30,047 nt of DNA from JAFGPJ01 sp964439135 (GTDB lineage Bacteria > Planctomycetota > Phycisphaerae > Sedimentisphaerales > Anaerobacaceae): assembly GCA_964439135.1 (NCBI GenBank), contig CAYTNN010000026.1, positions 1-30,047 of the forward strand, read 5' to 3'. The translations under genes and the position numbers were made by a program. How positions within the stretch are numbered: position 1 is the stretch's first letter; each line of letters opens with the position of its first letter. Below the pieces are notes generated by a model that was given only the letters and a program-made list of their open reading frames with translations, had not been told where the DNA came from and searched no databases. Below, piece after piece: positions 7,360 to 14,723 of the stretch.

Positions 7360-8304
7360 ATGAAAGCACTAATTACGGGAGCTGCCGGATTCATCGGTTC
7401 GCATTTATGCCAGCGGCTTCTTGCCGATGGCTGGAACGTGGTCGGCGTTGATAATTTCGACGACTTTTACGACCCGCAAATCAAACGACGGAATATCAGT
7501 GACTGCCTGAAAAACAAAAATTTCCGTCTTATCGAAGCCGACATCCGTGATGGCGACGCAATGGGTAAGGCGGCCGGCGAAGATGTTCAAATAATCGTGC
7601 ACTTAGCGGCTATGGCTGGTGTTCGCCCGTCAATCGCTCAGCCGTTGCTCTACGGCGATGTCAATGTGAACGGAACAATAGTTTTGCTTGAGTTGGCGAA
7701 AAAGCATGGGATAGACAAGTTCATTTTCGGCTCAAGCTCCAGCGTCTACGGTAATAATGAAAAAGTGCCCTTCTCCGAGGACGACAATGTCGATTTTCCC
7801 ATCTCGCCTTATGCCGCGACAAAGAAAGCCGGCGAACTGATCTGTCACACATACCATCACCTTTGCGGCATGTCCATAACATGCCTGCGTTTTTTCACTG
7901 TTTACGGTCCCCGCCAAAGGCCGGACCTGGCCATCCACAAGTTCGCTAAACTTATCGAGCAGGACAAGCCCATCCCCGTCTACGGCGACGGCTCGATGAT
8001 GCGCGATTTTACATACATCGATGATATCGTCAACGGCATCACCGCTGCTATGGGCCGGTGCGATGGTTTCAATATCTACAATCTCGGCGAATCACAGCCG
8101 ATTACGGTCAACGATTTAATCGCCGAAATAGAAAAAGCCCTGGACAAAAAAGCCGTCAGGCAGTACCAGCCCCTTCAGCCGGGGGACGTCAAGCGCACTT
8201 ATGCCGACGTTACCAAAGCCGCCAGAGACATCGGCTACAATCCGTCAACTTCCATCCAGGCCGGCCTGAAACAATTCGCCGCATGGTTGAGAAAAACCAC
8301 CTGA
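7360..8304 (+). CDS. NAD-dependent nucleotide-sugar epimerase, UDP-glucuronate 4-epimerase-like
   Basis: This is an extended short-chain dehydrogenase that probably interconverts UDP-glucuronate and UDP-galacturonate. The 314-aa protein has the NAD motif TGAAGFIGSH (6-15), the acidic residue D31 after the second strand, the catalytic serine region FGSSSSVYG (123-131), and the YxxxK pair Y151/K155 in SPYAATKKAGE. The substrate-loop motif FFTVYGPRQRPDLAIHKFAK (178-197) is typical of the UDP-glucuronate epimerase (CapI/GAE) branch, as is YGDGSMMRDFTYIDDI. A GalE-like or other UDP-sugar specificity cannot be excluded. It is the last gene of the operon; ugd two genes upstream supplies the substrate. 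No terminator was found after it. Confidence 0.85.
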   Translation: MKALITGAAGFIGSHLCQRLLADGWNVVGVDNFDDFYDPQIKRRNISDCLKNKNFRLIEADIRDGDAMGKAAGEDVQIIVHLAAMAGVRPSIAQPLLYGDVNVNGTIVLLELAKKHGIDKFIFGSSSSVYGNNEKVPFSEDDNVDFPISPYAATKKAGELICHTYHHLCGMSITCLRFFTVYGPRQRPDLAIHKFAKLIEQDKPIPVYGDGSMMRDFTYIDDIVNGITAAMGRCDGFNIYNLGESQPITVNDLIAEIEKALDKKAVRQYQPLQPGDVKRTYADVTKAARDIGYNPSTSIQAGLKQFAAWLRKTT

Positions 8305-8339
8305 TTGAACATTACTTCCATAAATTTGGCGAAAGAACC

Positions 8340-8368
8340 TTGAAAACCATCGTAGTCTTAACTATTAT
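8340..8368 (+). promoter_or_regulatory. Candidate promoter for asnA
   Basis: TTGAAA at 8340-8345, a 17-nt spacer and TATTAT at 8363-8368 lie in the 135-nt gap before asnA. They suggest that asnA is transcribed separately from the sugar operon, with a leader of about 65 nt. Confidence 0.5.
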
Positions 8369-8439
8369 TTGCAGCACCGAAGTGATGAAACGTTAGGGTT
8401 TTGAAATTTATCTATTAAAAAATATTTAGGAGAAATACA

Positions 8440-9573
8440 GTGACAGACGAAAAGAAAGCGGATTTGGCCGGGCCGGGGATTGGGGACTACGACGAATTGG
8501 AGAAAATCCTGCCTCAGGATTACAGCTCTCTATTGAATCCAAAGGAAACCCAGCTTGCCACCTATGCCGTCAAAGACTACATTGAAGAAAACCTCTGCAA
8601 AGAACTTAACCTTATTCGTGTGACCGTCCCGCTGATTGTGGACGTCGAGAGCGGCGTCAACGACATGCTCGACCGCGATGGCTCCCGAACACCGATTCAG
8701 TTCCACGTCTCGAACGATCGCGACAAGAACCCGGTTGACGCTCAGGTCGTCCAGGCCGCCACCAAGTGGAAACGCATGGCACTGAAGCAATTCGATATGG
8801 AGATTGGCGAGGGGCTGCTAACCGATATGCGTGCCATACGGAAGGACTACTTTCTCGATCACGACCACAGTGCGTATGTCGACCAGTGGGACTGGGAGCT
8901 GGCTATCAGTGCCGAGCAGCGCAACCTGAACCTGCTGCGTGAGGTAGTACGGAAAATCTGGAAGGTCCTCAAAGGCGCCGAAACACACGCCCAGGAAATC
9001 TTCCCGCAATTGAAGACCGACAAATATCCCGACATGCCCGACGAGCTGACCTTCCTTCATGCCGAAGAGATACTGGAGCGATTTCCCGATCTGCCGCGTA
9101 AACAGCGAGAGACGGCAATCCTGCAGGAATACCCCGCTGTCTTCATTATCGGCATCGGCTGGGTTCTCGAAGACGGCTATCCGCATGAAATGCGTGCCGC
9201 CGACTACGACGACTGGGTGACCGAGACTACGAGCGAGGCCGGCCAGCCCATGCACGGCCTGAACGGCGACATTCTCGTCTGGAATCCTGTTACGAAACGC
9301 CGGCATGAACTCACCTCGATGGGTATCCGTATAAACGCGGAGACACTCGTGGAACAATTGAAGCTTTCGGATCAGATCAATATGCTCGAATATCCGTACC
9401 ATCAGGCTATTGTTAACAACGAGATTCCGCTGAGCATCGGCGGCGGTATCGGCCAGTCCCGAACCTTTATGCTAATCCTGAAGAAGGCTCATATCGGCGA
9501 AGTCAGCGCAACCATCTGGCCAAAAAAGCTGAAGGATATTTGCAAAGCCAGGAATATCCACGTAATCGAATAA
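8440..9573 (+). CDS. asnA: Aspartate--ammonia ligase (asparagine synthetase A)
   Basis: Makes asparagine from aspartate, ammonia and ATP, through an aspartyl-AMP intermediate, with a class II aminoacyl-tRNA-synthetase-like fold. Clear AsnA signatures: TKWKRMALKQF (108-118), AYVDQWDWE (145-153), AVFIIGIGWVLEDGYPHEMRA (233-253), YDDW (256-259), HGLNGDILVWNP (272-283), and the ATP-binding IGGGIGQSR (333-341). At 377 aa it is longer than the 330-aa E. coli enzyme; most of the extra length is an N-terminal extension of about 40 residues. The start is GTG 8440, preceded by TTTAGGAGAAATACA. It stands alone between the sugar operon and a DUF6498-type membrane gene. Confidence 0.95.
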   Translation: MTDEKKADLAGPGIGDYDELEKILPQDYSSLLNPKETQLATYAVKDYIEENLCKELNLIRVTVPLIVDVESGVNDMLDRDGSRTPIQFHVSNDRDKNPVDAQVVQAATKWKRMALKQFDMEIGEGLLTDMRAIRKDYFLDHDHSAYVDQWDWELAISAEQRNLNLLREVVRKIWKVLKGAETHAQEIFPQLKTDKYPDMPDELTFLHAEEILERFPDLPRKQRETAILQEYPAVFIIGIGWVLEDGYPHEMRAADYDDWVTETTSEAGQPMHGLNGDILVWNPVTKRRHELTSMGIRINAETLVEQLKLSDQINMLEYPYHQAIVNNEIPLSIGGGIGQSRTFMLILKKAHIGEVSATIWPKKLKDICKARNIHVIE

Positions 9574-9632
9574 TACGCTAAAATGCCAACGGCGGCCGAA
9601 TCCCACCGTCATAAAATAAGGACGCCCGGCAC

Positions 9633-10319
9633 ATGAAGCTCTCGAAAAAAGACTTACTCGACATACCGGTCGTCTCGCTCATAGCGGCGAACGTGATACC
9701 GGTATGGGGCGTTTTGTTCCTCGGCTGGGATGCATTTTATATTGTTCTGCTGTACTGGACGGAGAACCTGGTCGTCGGGTTCTACAATATCCTGAAGATG
9801 GTATTCGCCGGGGTGGGTCACCCTGCCGCGCATCTGGGCAAGCTCTTTCTAATTCCATTCTTTATCGTTCACTACGGCGGTTTCACAGCTGTCCACGGAT
9901 TTTTCGTGCTGGCACTGTTCCACGACGGAGGGCAAGGTCCGCCCATGGGAAGAATGAATTGGCCCTGCTTTCTGGTCTTCGTCCAGATGCTGTTCAATGT
10001 CGTCAAGTATATGTATTCGGTGGTACCTCCGCAGGTAAGATTTGCCGTTCTGGCGCTGTTTATAAGTCACGGCGTCTCCTTCGTTCAGAATTATCTGCTC
10101 AAAGGTGAGTACGCCACCGCCAGGCCCGAAAAGCTAATGGGCAGCCCCTACGGCCGCGTCGTCGTCATGCACATTGCCATTCTGGCCGGCGGCTTTTTGA
10201 CGATGGCTATCGGTTCTCCCGCCCCCCTGCTCGTTGTACTGGTCGTTCTAAAAACCATCCTCGACGTGAGCCTGCATAACCGAGAACACAAAAAAGCAAA
10301 AACTAATGCCCATGCTTAG
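9633..10319 (+). CDS. DUF6498-type integral membrane protein
   Basis: Function unknown. The 228-aa product is hydrophobic throughout, with about six predicted helices. Motifs resemble the DUF6498 family as I know it: GVLFLGWDAFYIVLLYWTEN (26-45), HYGGF (80-84), PYGRVVVMH (172-180), and VVLKTILDVSLH (204-215). The conserved Trp/Glu/Asn in YWTEN and the histidines suggest a membrane-embedded site, but no activity is known. The ATG lies 59 nt after asnA, with AAGGAC upstream. It may be read through from asnA or be separate. It converges on the TIM-barrel gene 28 nt away, with no clear terminator between. Confidence 0.75.
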   Translation: MKLSKKDLLDIPVVSLIAANVIPVWGVLFLGWDAFYIVLLYWTENLVVGFYNILKMVFAGVGHPAAHLGKLFLIPFFIVHYGGFTAVHGFFVLALFHDGGQGPPMGRMNWPCFLVFVQMLFNVVKYMYSVVPPQVRFAVLALFISHGVSFVQNYLLKGEYATARPEKLMGSPYGRVVVMHIAILAGGFLTMAIGSPAPLLVVLVVLKTILDVSLHNREHKKAKTNAHA

Positions 10320-10347
10320 TGAAATCAAGGCCCAATGAAGCCCGATC

Positions 10348-11295
10348 TTATGCAAACGCGGCAAAGACACGCCTGGCGTACTGAGAGCTTTTTCGGGAGG
10401 CTTCGATTGTGGACATTGTTTTGGGCGAGCCGGCCTCTACGGCCTGTTCCATCACCAGGTGCGGGCGGACGTTGATTTGCAGCAGATGCTTTGCCACCGC
10501 TTCGTAGTCGATGTCGCCGTCGCACATTGCTTCGGTCCAGATGTTGTTCTTCGACTGGCGAAGATGCAGTTCGGCGATTCTCGATCCGTAAAGTTTCAGT
10601 ACGTCAAACAGCGCTACCGAGGAATTGCCGGCCCCTCGATAAATCCAGTGGGCGTCGAGGCACAGCGTAACGTACGCCGGGTCGGTTCCGGCCATCATGT
10701 GGTGAAATTCGCGCGCAGCGTTTCGCAGTTCGATGTCATGGTTGTGATATGCCAGAGTCAGTCCCATTTCTTTTAACTCTCGTCCTAATTTTTCAATCGC
10801 TGCTGCCTGTACTCTGAGCTGGGCATCGTCCTTATTTTCCGGGCCGCCCCAGCGTATCGGGCTGGGATTCGTCACGATGATTTTTGTGCCGAGTTCTTTG
10901 GCCTTGTGTGCAATCGCAAGCACGGATTCGATACTTGCCTGGGCCTTGTCTCGTTCGTGAAGGATGCTGTTGACATATAAGGACCTCATTTCGAGGCCGT
11001 GCTTATTCAGCAGCGGCCCGAGCCGGTCAAGCTCCTGCGGATTATTAGCCAGAGGCTCGTAGCCATCGAACCGGCTGGCGGCTACCTCGCTTAGTCCCTT
11101 ATCCAGCTCCTGGTTGAAATCGCGGTTATCCCGTGCGTAAAACACGGTCCACGGATATTGATTGCAGGCTAAGTGCAGCTTACCGCTACGGTTTTGACCG
11201 GCAATACCGGCTGAACTGGCGCCCATCGCAAGCGCTCCGCCTGCGAGAGCTAAATCTTTGACAAATCTTCGACGAGAAATTGCGTTATTCGACAT
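10348..11295 (-). CDS. Tat-exported sugar phosphate isomerase/epimerase-like TIM-barrel protein
   Basis: Predicted periplasmic member of the xylose isomerase-like/AP-endonuclease-2 TIM-barrel superfamily. The N-terminus carries a twin-arginine signal, SRRRFVKDLALAGGAL (7-22), with an alanine-rich hydrophobic stretch to about residue 32. Candidate metal or catalytic residues are H184 and H186 (LAYHNHDIEL), D214 and H216 (LCLDAHW), H244 (ELHLRQSKNN), and E283 (LVMEQ). Length (315 aa) is typical. AGGAGC lies 8 nt before the ATG. Planctomycetes encode many such proteins for sugar catabolism, and the substrate cannot be told from sequence. A good promoter is present at 11331-11359, so it is probably monocistronic. 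Confidence 0.87.
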   Translation of the reverse strand: MSNNAISRRRFVKDLALAGGALAMGASSAGIAGQNRSGKLHLACNQYPWTVFYARDNRDFNQELDKGLSEVAASRFDGYEPLANNPQELDRLGPLLNKHGLEMRSLYVNSILHERDKAQASIESVLAIAHKAKELGTKIIVTNPSPIRWGGPENKDDAQLRVQAAAIEKLGRELKEMGLTLAYHNHDIELRNAAREFHHMMAGTDPAYVTLCLDAHWIYRGAGNSSVALFDVLKLYGSRIAELHLRQSKNNIWTEAMCDGDIDYEAVAKHLLQINVRPHLVMEQAVEAGSPKTMSTIEASRKSSQYARRVFAAFA

Positions 11296-11330
11296 AATCG
11301 AAAGCTCCTATTGAAAAGTTCGGCCGAATG

Positions 11331-11359
11331 TTAATAATCGTTTCCCAAGCTTAATTCAA
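11331..11359 (-). promoter_or_regulatory. Candidate promoter for the TIM-barrel gene
   Basis: Read on the minus strand: TTGAAT (11359-11354), a 17-nt spacer, TATTAA (11336-11331). It lies between the terminator at 11417-11455 and the ATG at 11295, giving a leader of about 30 nt. Confidence 0.5.
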
Positions 11360-11416
11360 ACCGGCCATACTCAGCAAGAATATTCCTGTATACAGTCGTC
11401 GAATTATCAACCCATT

Positions 11417-11455
11417 AAAAAAGGGGCCTATACCAAACTGATTGGCATAGACCCC
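11417..11455 (-). terminator. Rho-independent terminator of the 877-aa secreted protein gene
   Basis: On the minus strand, GGGGTCTATGCCA pairs with TGGTATAGGCCCC (13 bp with two G-U pairs) around a 7-nt loop and is followed by TTTTTT. It lies 43 nt after the stop at 11498. A close relative follows the 730-aa paralogue. Confidence 0.9.
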
Positions 11456-11497
11456 GAAATCATTCAATTGGTGCTGTTATTTCCGCTAAAGCGAATT

Positions 11498-14131
11498 TTA
11501 CTCTTCAGCAGCTTCGCTCGGCCGATACAGACAGATATCGTCAATATACATCTTGCCCGAACCGCCGGGCGTTGCCATGTTGCCCTGGTTTCCAAGACCG
11601 ATCGCAATACTGTCGACGTTGGTCAGATTGATGCCCTGATCGGCAAAGGCCTGGAGCGGGATAATCCACTCGGTCCAGGTGTCGATATTCGCTGCGGCCG
11701 GATTATCGTGAACCACGACCGCTGGTGTGCCGGTACTGTTGGACAACGCCACATACAGCGGCTCAGTATCATTGCTTACGATGCCGATATCCTGATTTGC
11801 CCACTGCTGACCTACCGTGCCGGTAGTCGTGACGTTTGTGAATACTCCTTCGCATGTGGCTCCTGCATTGTGAGCGGTCACTGCCAAGCCTATGTAGACG
11901 TTTGTACCCATCTGAATGGACTCCGACACACCCACCTTCTGCCATGAAGAACCGTTGACTGAACTGTACGCCGAGAAATTGCCGGCCAATCCACGCTCTA
12001 TCTTCACCCAGTACGGTGCGGTGATATCGGCAGTCGTATCGTCGGTACTAACACCACCCGTCTCGATGCGTCGCTGGAAGGACACACCTGAAGCATAGCT
12101 TACAATCATCATCGCATGTCTCGAGTCTGCATCCAGAGTCTCACGAATCATCACACCGGCCTTGGCCCAGTCGTCCGTATCACCAACGCTCTCGACTTTT
12201 GCTACAATCGAGCCGGCTCCTGCAAGAGTTTTGTAAGCGAAGTGGAACTCATCGGACTGATACCAGATATCTGTGCCGGAGCCGGTTATCGTGTAGGTAC
12301 CGACCGGCCCTTCGACGAAGCTGCCGACGGATGCCGGGTTGCCTCTGAACCACACCGACAAATTCGCAACACCTTCATCTGTCCAGTCTCGCTGGTCTAT
12401 CAACGTATACTCCACTTCCGAATAGTAAGCGTAGCCCTGCTTGTTGTTGTCGTATGCAATCGGCATTGACTGGCTGCCTCCGTGGACGATAGTCTCCTCG
12501 GTATAAGAAAGGGTGTTTTCATCACCAACCGCAGCACCTGTTCCATTGCCGGCAAAGTAATCCGCCGACCCAGGTGTACCATAACCAAGCCCATCATGCC
12601 ATGCAAACCATATCTGATTCTCGCCCGCATCGTAGTCCTCGAAATCGTCTATGACAAAGAAGTCACTTGTTGTAAAGCTCCAAACGTTGCCTGCCCAGGG
12701 ACTATCGGGATTCACGCCGTTGACCTCATCGATTCGCCAATAGTACGCCGTACTAAGTGAAAGTCCACCGGGATCATAACTCTCCTCACCGAGGGCCTTT
12801 GGCCCTTTATACTCGGGCGAGGTTGTTGTGGCGTTCTTAACCGTATCCGCATCCGAGCCGAAGTACACCTCGTGCGAAGCGGCGACGGCACCCGCATCCC
12901 ATCGCAGAGTCACTGACGGTTTTACGCCTACTGCACCATTGGTGGGATTCGGGCCGCTGACGGCACCTTCAGTAGTGAAGCTCCATATCTCGCCTTTATA
13001 CGTTTCTGCGCCATCGAACTCATCGACACGCCAGTAGTAGGTCTTAGCCAGTTTAAGAAGTCCGGGATTGTAATTCGCTAAGCCGTTAGGAACACCCGCA
13101 ACAACGTTGTTCACTTCGTCAAAATCTTCGCCGAAAACTATATAGTGTAATTTTGCACCGAAACCTGCCGTCCAGCTAAGCGTTACATTAAGATCAATAA
13201 ATTCGGCTCCGTCAACCGGATTGGGTATGTAAGCAGTCTTGGGTGTGACAGTGAAGCTCCAGACGTCGCCCTTCCAGGGACTGTTCGGATCCGCATCATT
13301 AACCTCATCGATTCGCCAATAGTAAGTCGTGCCGTTCACGAGACCGTCCGGAAAAGCATATCCGGGAAAACCGGCGACGTAAAAGTCATCAGCCTGGTTG
13401 CCTCGGAACGTATCACCGGCGCCATCGTTCACGTCATCGAAATTATCGCCCATGTAAACATCATGTGAGACTGCTAAATTTCCCGCTGTCCAGCCAAGAG
13501 TCGCCCATGTTTGATCGAGGAATGAGCCATCGGCCGGGTCCGGTTCAGAAGCCTTCAATGGCGGTGTGGGACCAATTCCTGCGACATAGTCTCCTTCATA
13601 GACATAAAAAAAATCCAACCAGAAGGGAGCTTCAGAGCCGGAACACAATATCTCAAGCTTTACATCATCGATCAGAACTTCTGAGCCATAGTGATACTCG
13701 GCCCACTCGGTTGTCAGATCGAAGTCTGTTGCTCCCCAGGCAGCAATAGAGTTATCAGTTGCTTTCAACTGTAAAGTCAGGGGACGTGGTTCTTCCGCTT
13801 TAGCCCAGAAGCTGATAGTGTAGTCTTTGTCAATATCGACGTATATTGGTAGGCTCAGCACAATGAAATACCAGTTGGTATCTCCTGTTGGGATGATCCG
13901 AAGGCTTCTTTTGCCGTCAATGAACTCGGTTTCATCGATTTCGACCGTGCTGTCTAAGCCACTTTCATAACCCCAGGTGGCCCATTGTAGCCATTCCGGG
14001 TCGTCTAAGATGACCTCATCTTCTTCAAAACTTGGATTGAGCGCCAAGTTCTCGACTTGTGCATGAGTTACAAGTGGGACTGCAACCAGCATCAAAACAA
14101 AGCAAGTTAAAAAGATTTGTCTTTTATACAT
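11498..14131 (-). CDS. Secreted multidomain carbohydrate-binding-like protein (877 aa)
   Basis: A Sec signal peptide covers residues 1-25 (ending VTHAQ). Next is a CBM4/9-like jelly roll (about 26-180; NLALNPSFEEDE, then ISFWAKAEE). Three FN3-like repeats follow at about 195-295, 302-387 and 393-488, each ending YYWR(I/V)DE...WSFTT. The C-terminal part (491-877) begins IDDFEDYDAG and ends WTEWIIPLQAFADQGIN...GSGKMYIDDICLY, a β-sandwich that appears to be interrupted by a concanavalin-like/DUF1349-like domain at about 600-788 (YTITGSGTDIW...FQRRIE). There is no catalytic domain, PEP-CTERM or other sorting tail. It is a likely surface or extracellular glycan-binding protein. AAGGAGG precedes the ATG. 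It is paralogous to the 730-aa gene upstream in the C-terminal half and in the leader. Confidence 0.8.
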   Translation of the reverse strand: MYKRQIFLTCFVLMLVAVPLVTHAQVENLALNPSFEEDEVILDDPEWLQWATWGYESGLDSTVEIDETEFIDGKRSLRIIPTGDTNWYFIVLSLPIYVDIDKDYTISFWAKAEEPRPLTLQLKATDNSIAAWGATDFDLTTEWAEYHYGSEVLIDDVKLEILCSGSEAPFWLDFFYVYEGDYVAGIGPTPPLKASEPDPADGSFLDQTWATLGWTAGNLAVSHDVYMGDNFDDVNDGAGDTFRGNQADDFYVAGFPGYAFPDGLVNGTTYYWRIDEVNDADPNSPWKGDVWSFTVTPKTAYIPNPVDGAEFIDLNVTLSWTAGFGAKLHYIVFGEDFDEVNNVVAGVPNGLANYNPGLLKLAKTYYWRVDEFDGAETYKGEIWSFTTEGAVSGPNPTNGAVGVKPSVTLRWDAGAVAASHEVYFGSDADTVKNATTTSPEYKGPKALGEESYDPGGLSLSTAYYWRIDEVNGVNPDSPWAGNVWSFTTSDFFVIDDFEDYDAGENQIWFAWHDGLGYGTPGSADYFAGNGTGAAVGDENTLSYTEETIVHGGSQSMPIAYDNNKQGYAYYSEVEYTLIDQRDWTDEGVANLSVWFRGNPASVGSFVEGPVGTYTITGSGTDIWYQSDEFHFAYKTLAGAGSIVAKVESVGDTDDWAKAGVMIRETLDADSRHAMMIVSYASGVSFQRRIETGGVSTDDTTADITAPYWVKIERGLAGNFSAYSSVNGSSWQKVGVSESIQMGTNVYIGLAVTAHNAGATCEGVFTNVTTTGTVGQQWANQDIGIVSNDTEPLYVALSNSTGTPAVVVHDNPAAANIDTWTEWIIPLQAFADQGINLTNVDSIAIGLGNQGNMATPGGSGKMYIDDICLYRPSEAAEE

Positions 14132-14600
14132 AATAATCCTCCTTATAAAAACATGGGTATCTATACTTTGGCTACATACCTAAGCGATTTACAGTGATTG
14201 TCACTTCTACAATATTGTTTCAATATTCATCTTGAAGTTTTCTGGACCTGAGCCACCTCCTTTCTTCCAATGCAAAGTACAGATTGCTCATTGGAAAGTT
14301 AAAATCTGCAATGGATTATAGAAATTCATCTGCAGATTGGAAAAACCACAGGTGCTTATAAGCCTATTTATACCAGATTAGCTGCCTTTGCGTCAAGTAA
14401 AATCGCCGGATTCACATATTTATTGTTTTCATGATAGGTTCTGTGGAAACACTGGACTTTTCAATTTTGAGAAACGGCATTGCAATTGACGTTTCTGTGA
14501 AGTACAGTATGATCTCGATAAAATGCCAATCCGGATAGGTGTTCAGAAGATTTTCAACTATTACCTATGAGGACAGAACATACGTCAAGAAGCCAATTCA
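14132..14600 (-). promoter_or_regulatory. Duplicated leader/upstream region, copy 1 (gene-free 592-nt gap)
   Basis: This gap matches 16917-17340 over almost its full length, best in 14391-14560. Shared elements on the minus strand are the promoter at 14367-14396, a purine-rich ribosome-site-like element (14254-14267), a small hairpin (14211-14227, AATATT stems with a 5-nt loop) and AAGGAGG just before the start codon. On the plus strand a divergent promoter-like pair, TTGACG (14486-14491), 16 nt, TATGAT (14508-14513), has no gene after it. The gap ends in the terminator of the 730-aa gene. Confidence 0.75.
14367..14396 (-). promoter_or_regulatory. Promoter of the 877-aa secreted protein gene
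   Basis: On the minus strand TTGACG (14396-14391), an 18-nt spacer, TATAAA (14372-14367). The same boxes and spacing occur upstream of the 730-aa paralogue while the spacer sequences differ, which supports function. The predicted leader is about 230 nt. Confidence 0.75.
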
Positions 14601-14638
14601 AAAAAGGGGCCTACGCCGAATTTATAGCCATAGGCCCC
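14600..14638 (-). terminator. Rho-independent terminator of the 730-aa secreted protein gene
   Basis: On the minus strand GGGGCCTA pairs with TAGGCCCC (8 perfect bp, more after a mismatch) and is followed by TTTTTT. It lies 85 nt after the stop at 14724 and is clearly related in sequence to the terminator at 11417-11455. Confidence 0.85.
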
Positions 14639-14723
14639 GAAATTATCTGAGTCCTTCTGTCATTTCCGCACTTGCTTTCGTGAGTGTAAATATGTTATCA
14701 TGAAAGCAAAAGAGCGGTATTAG

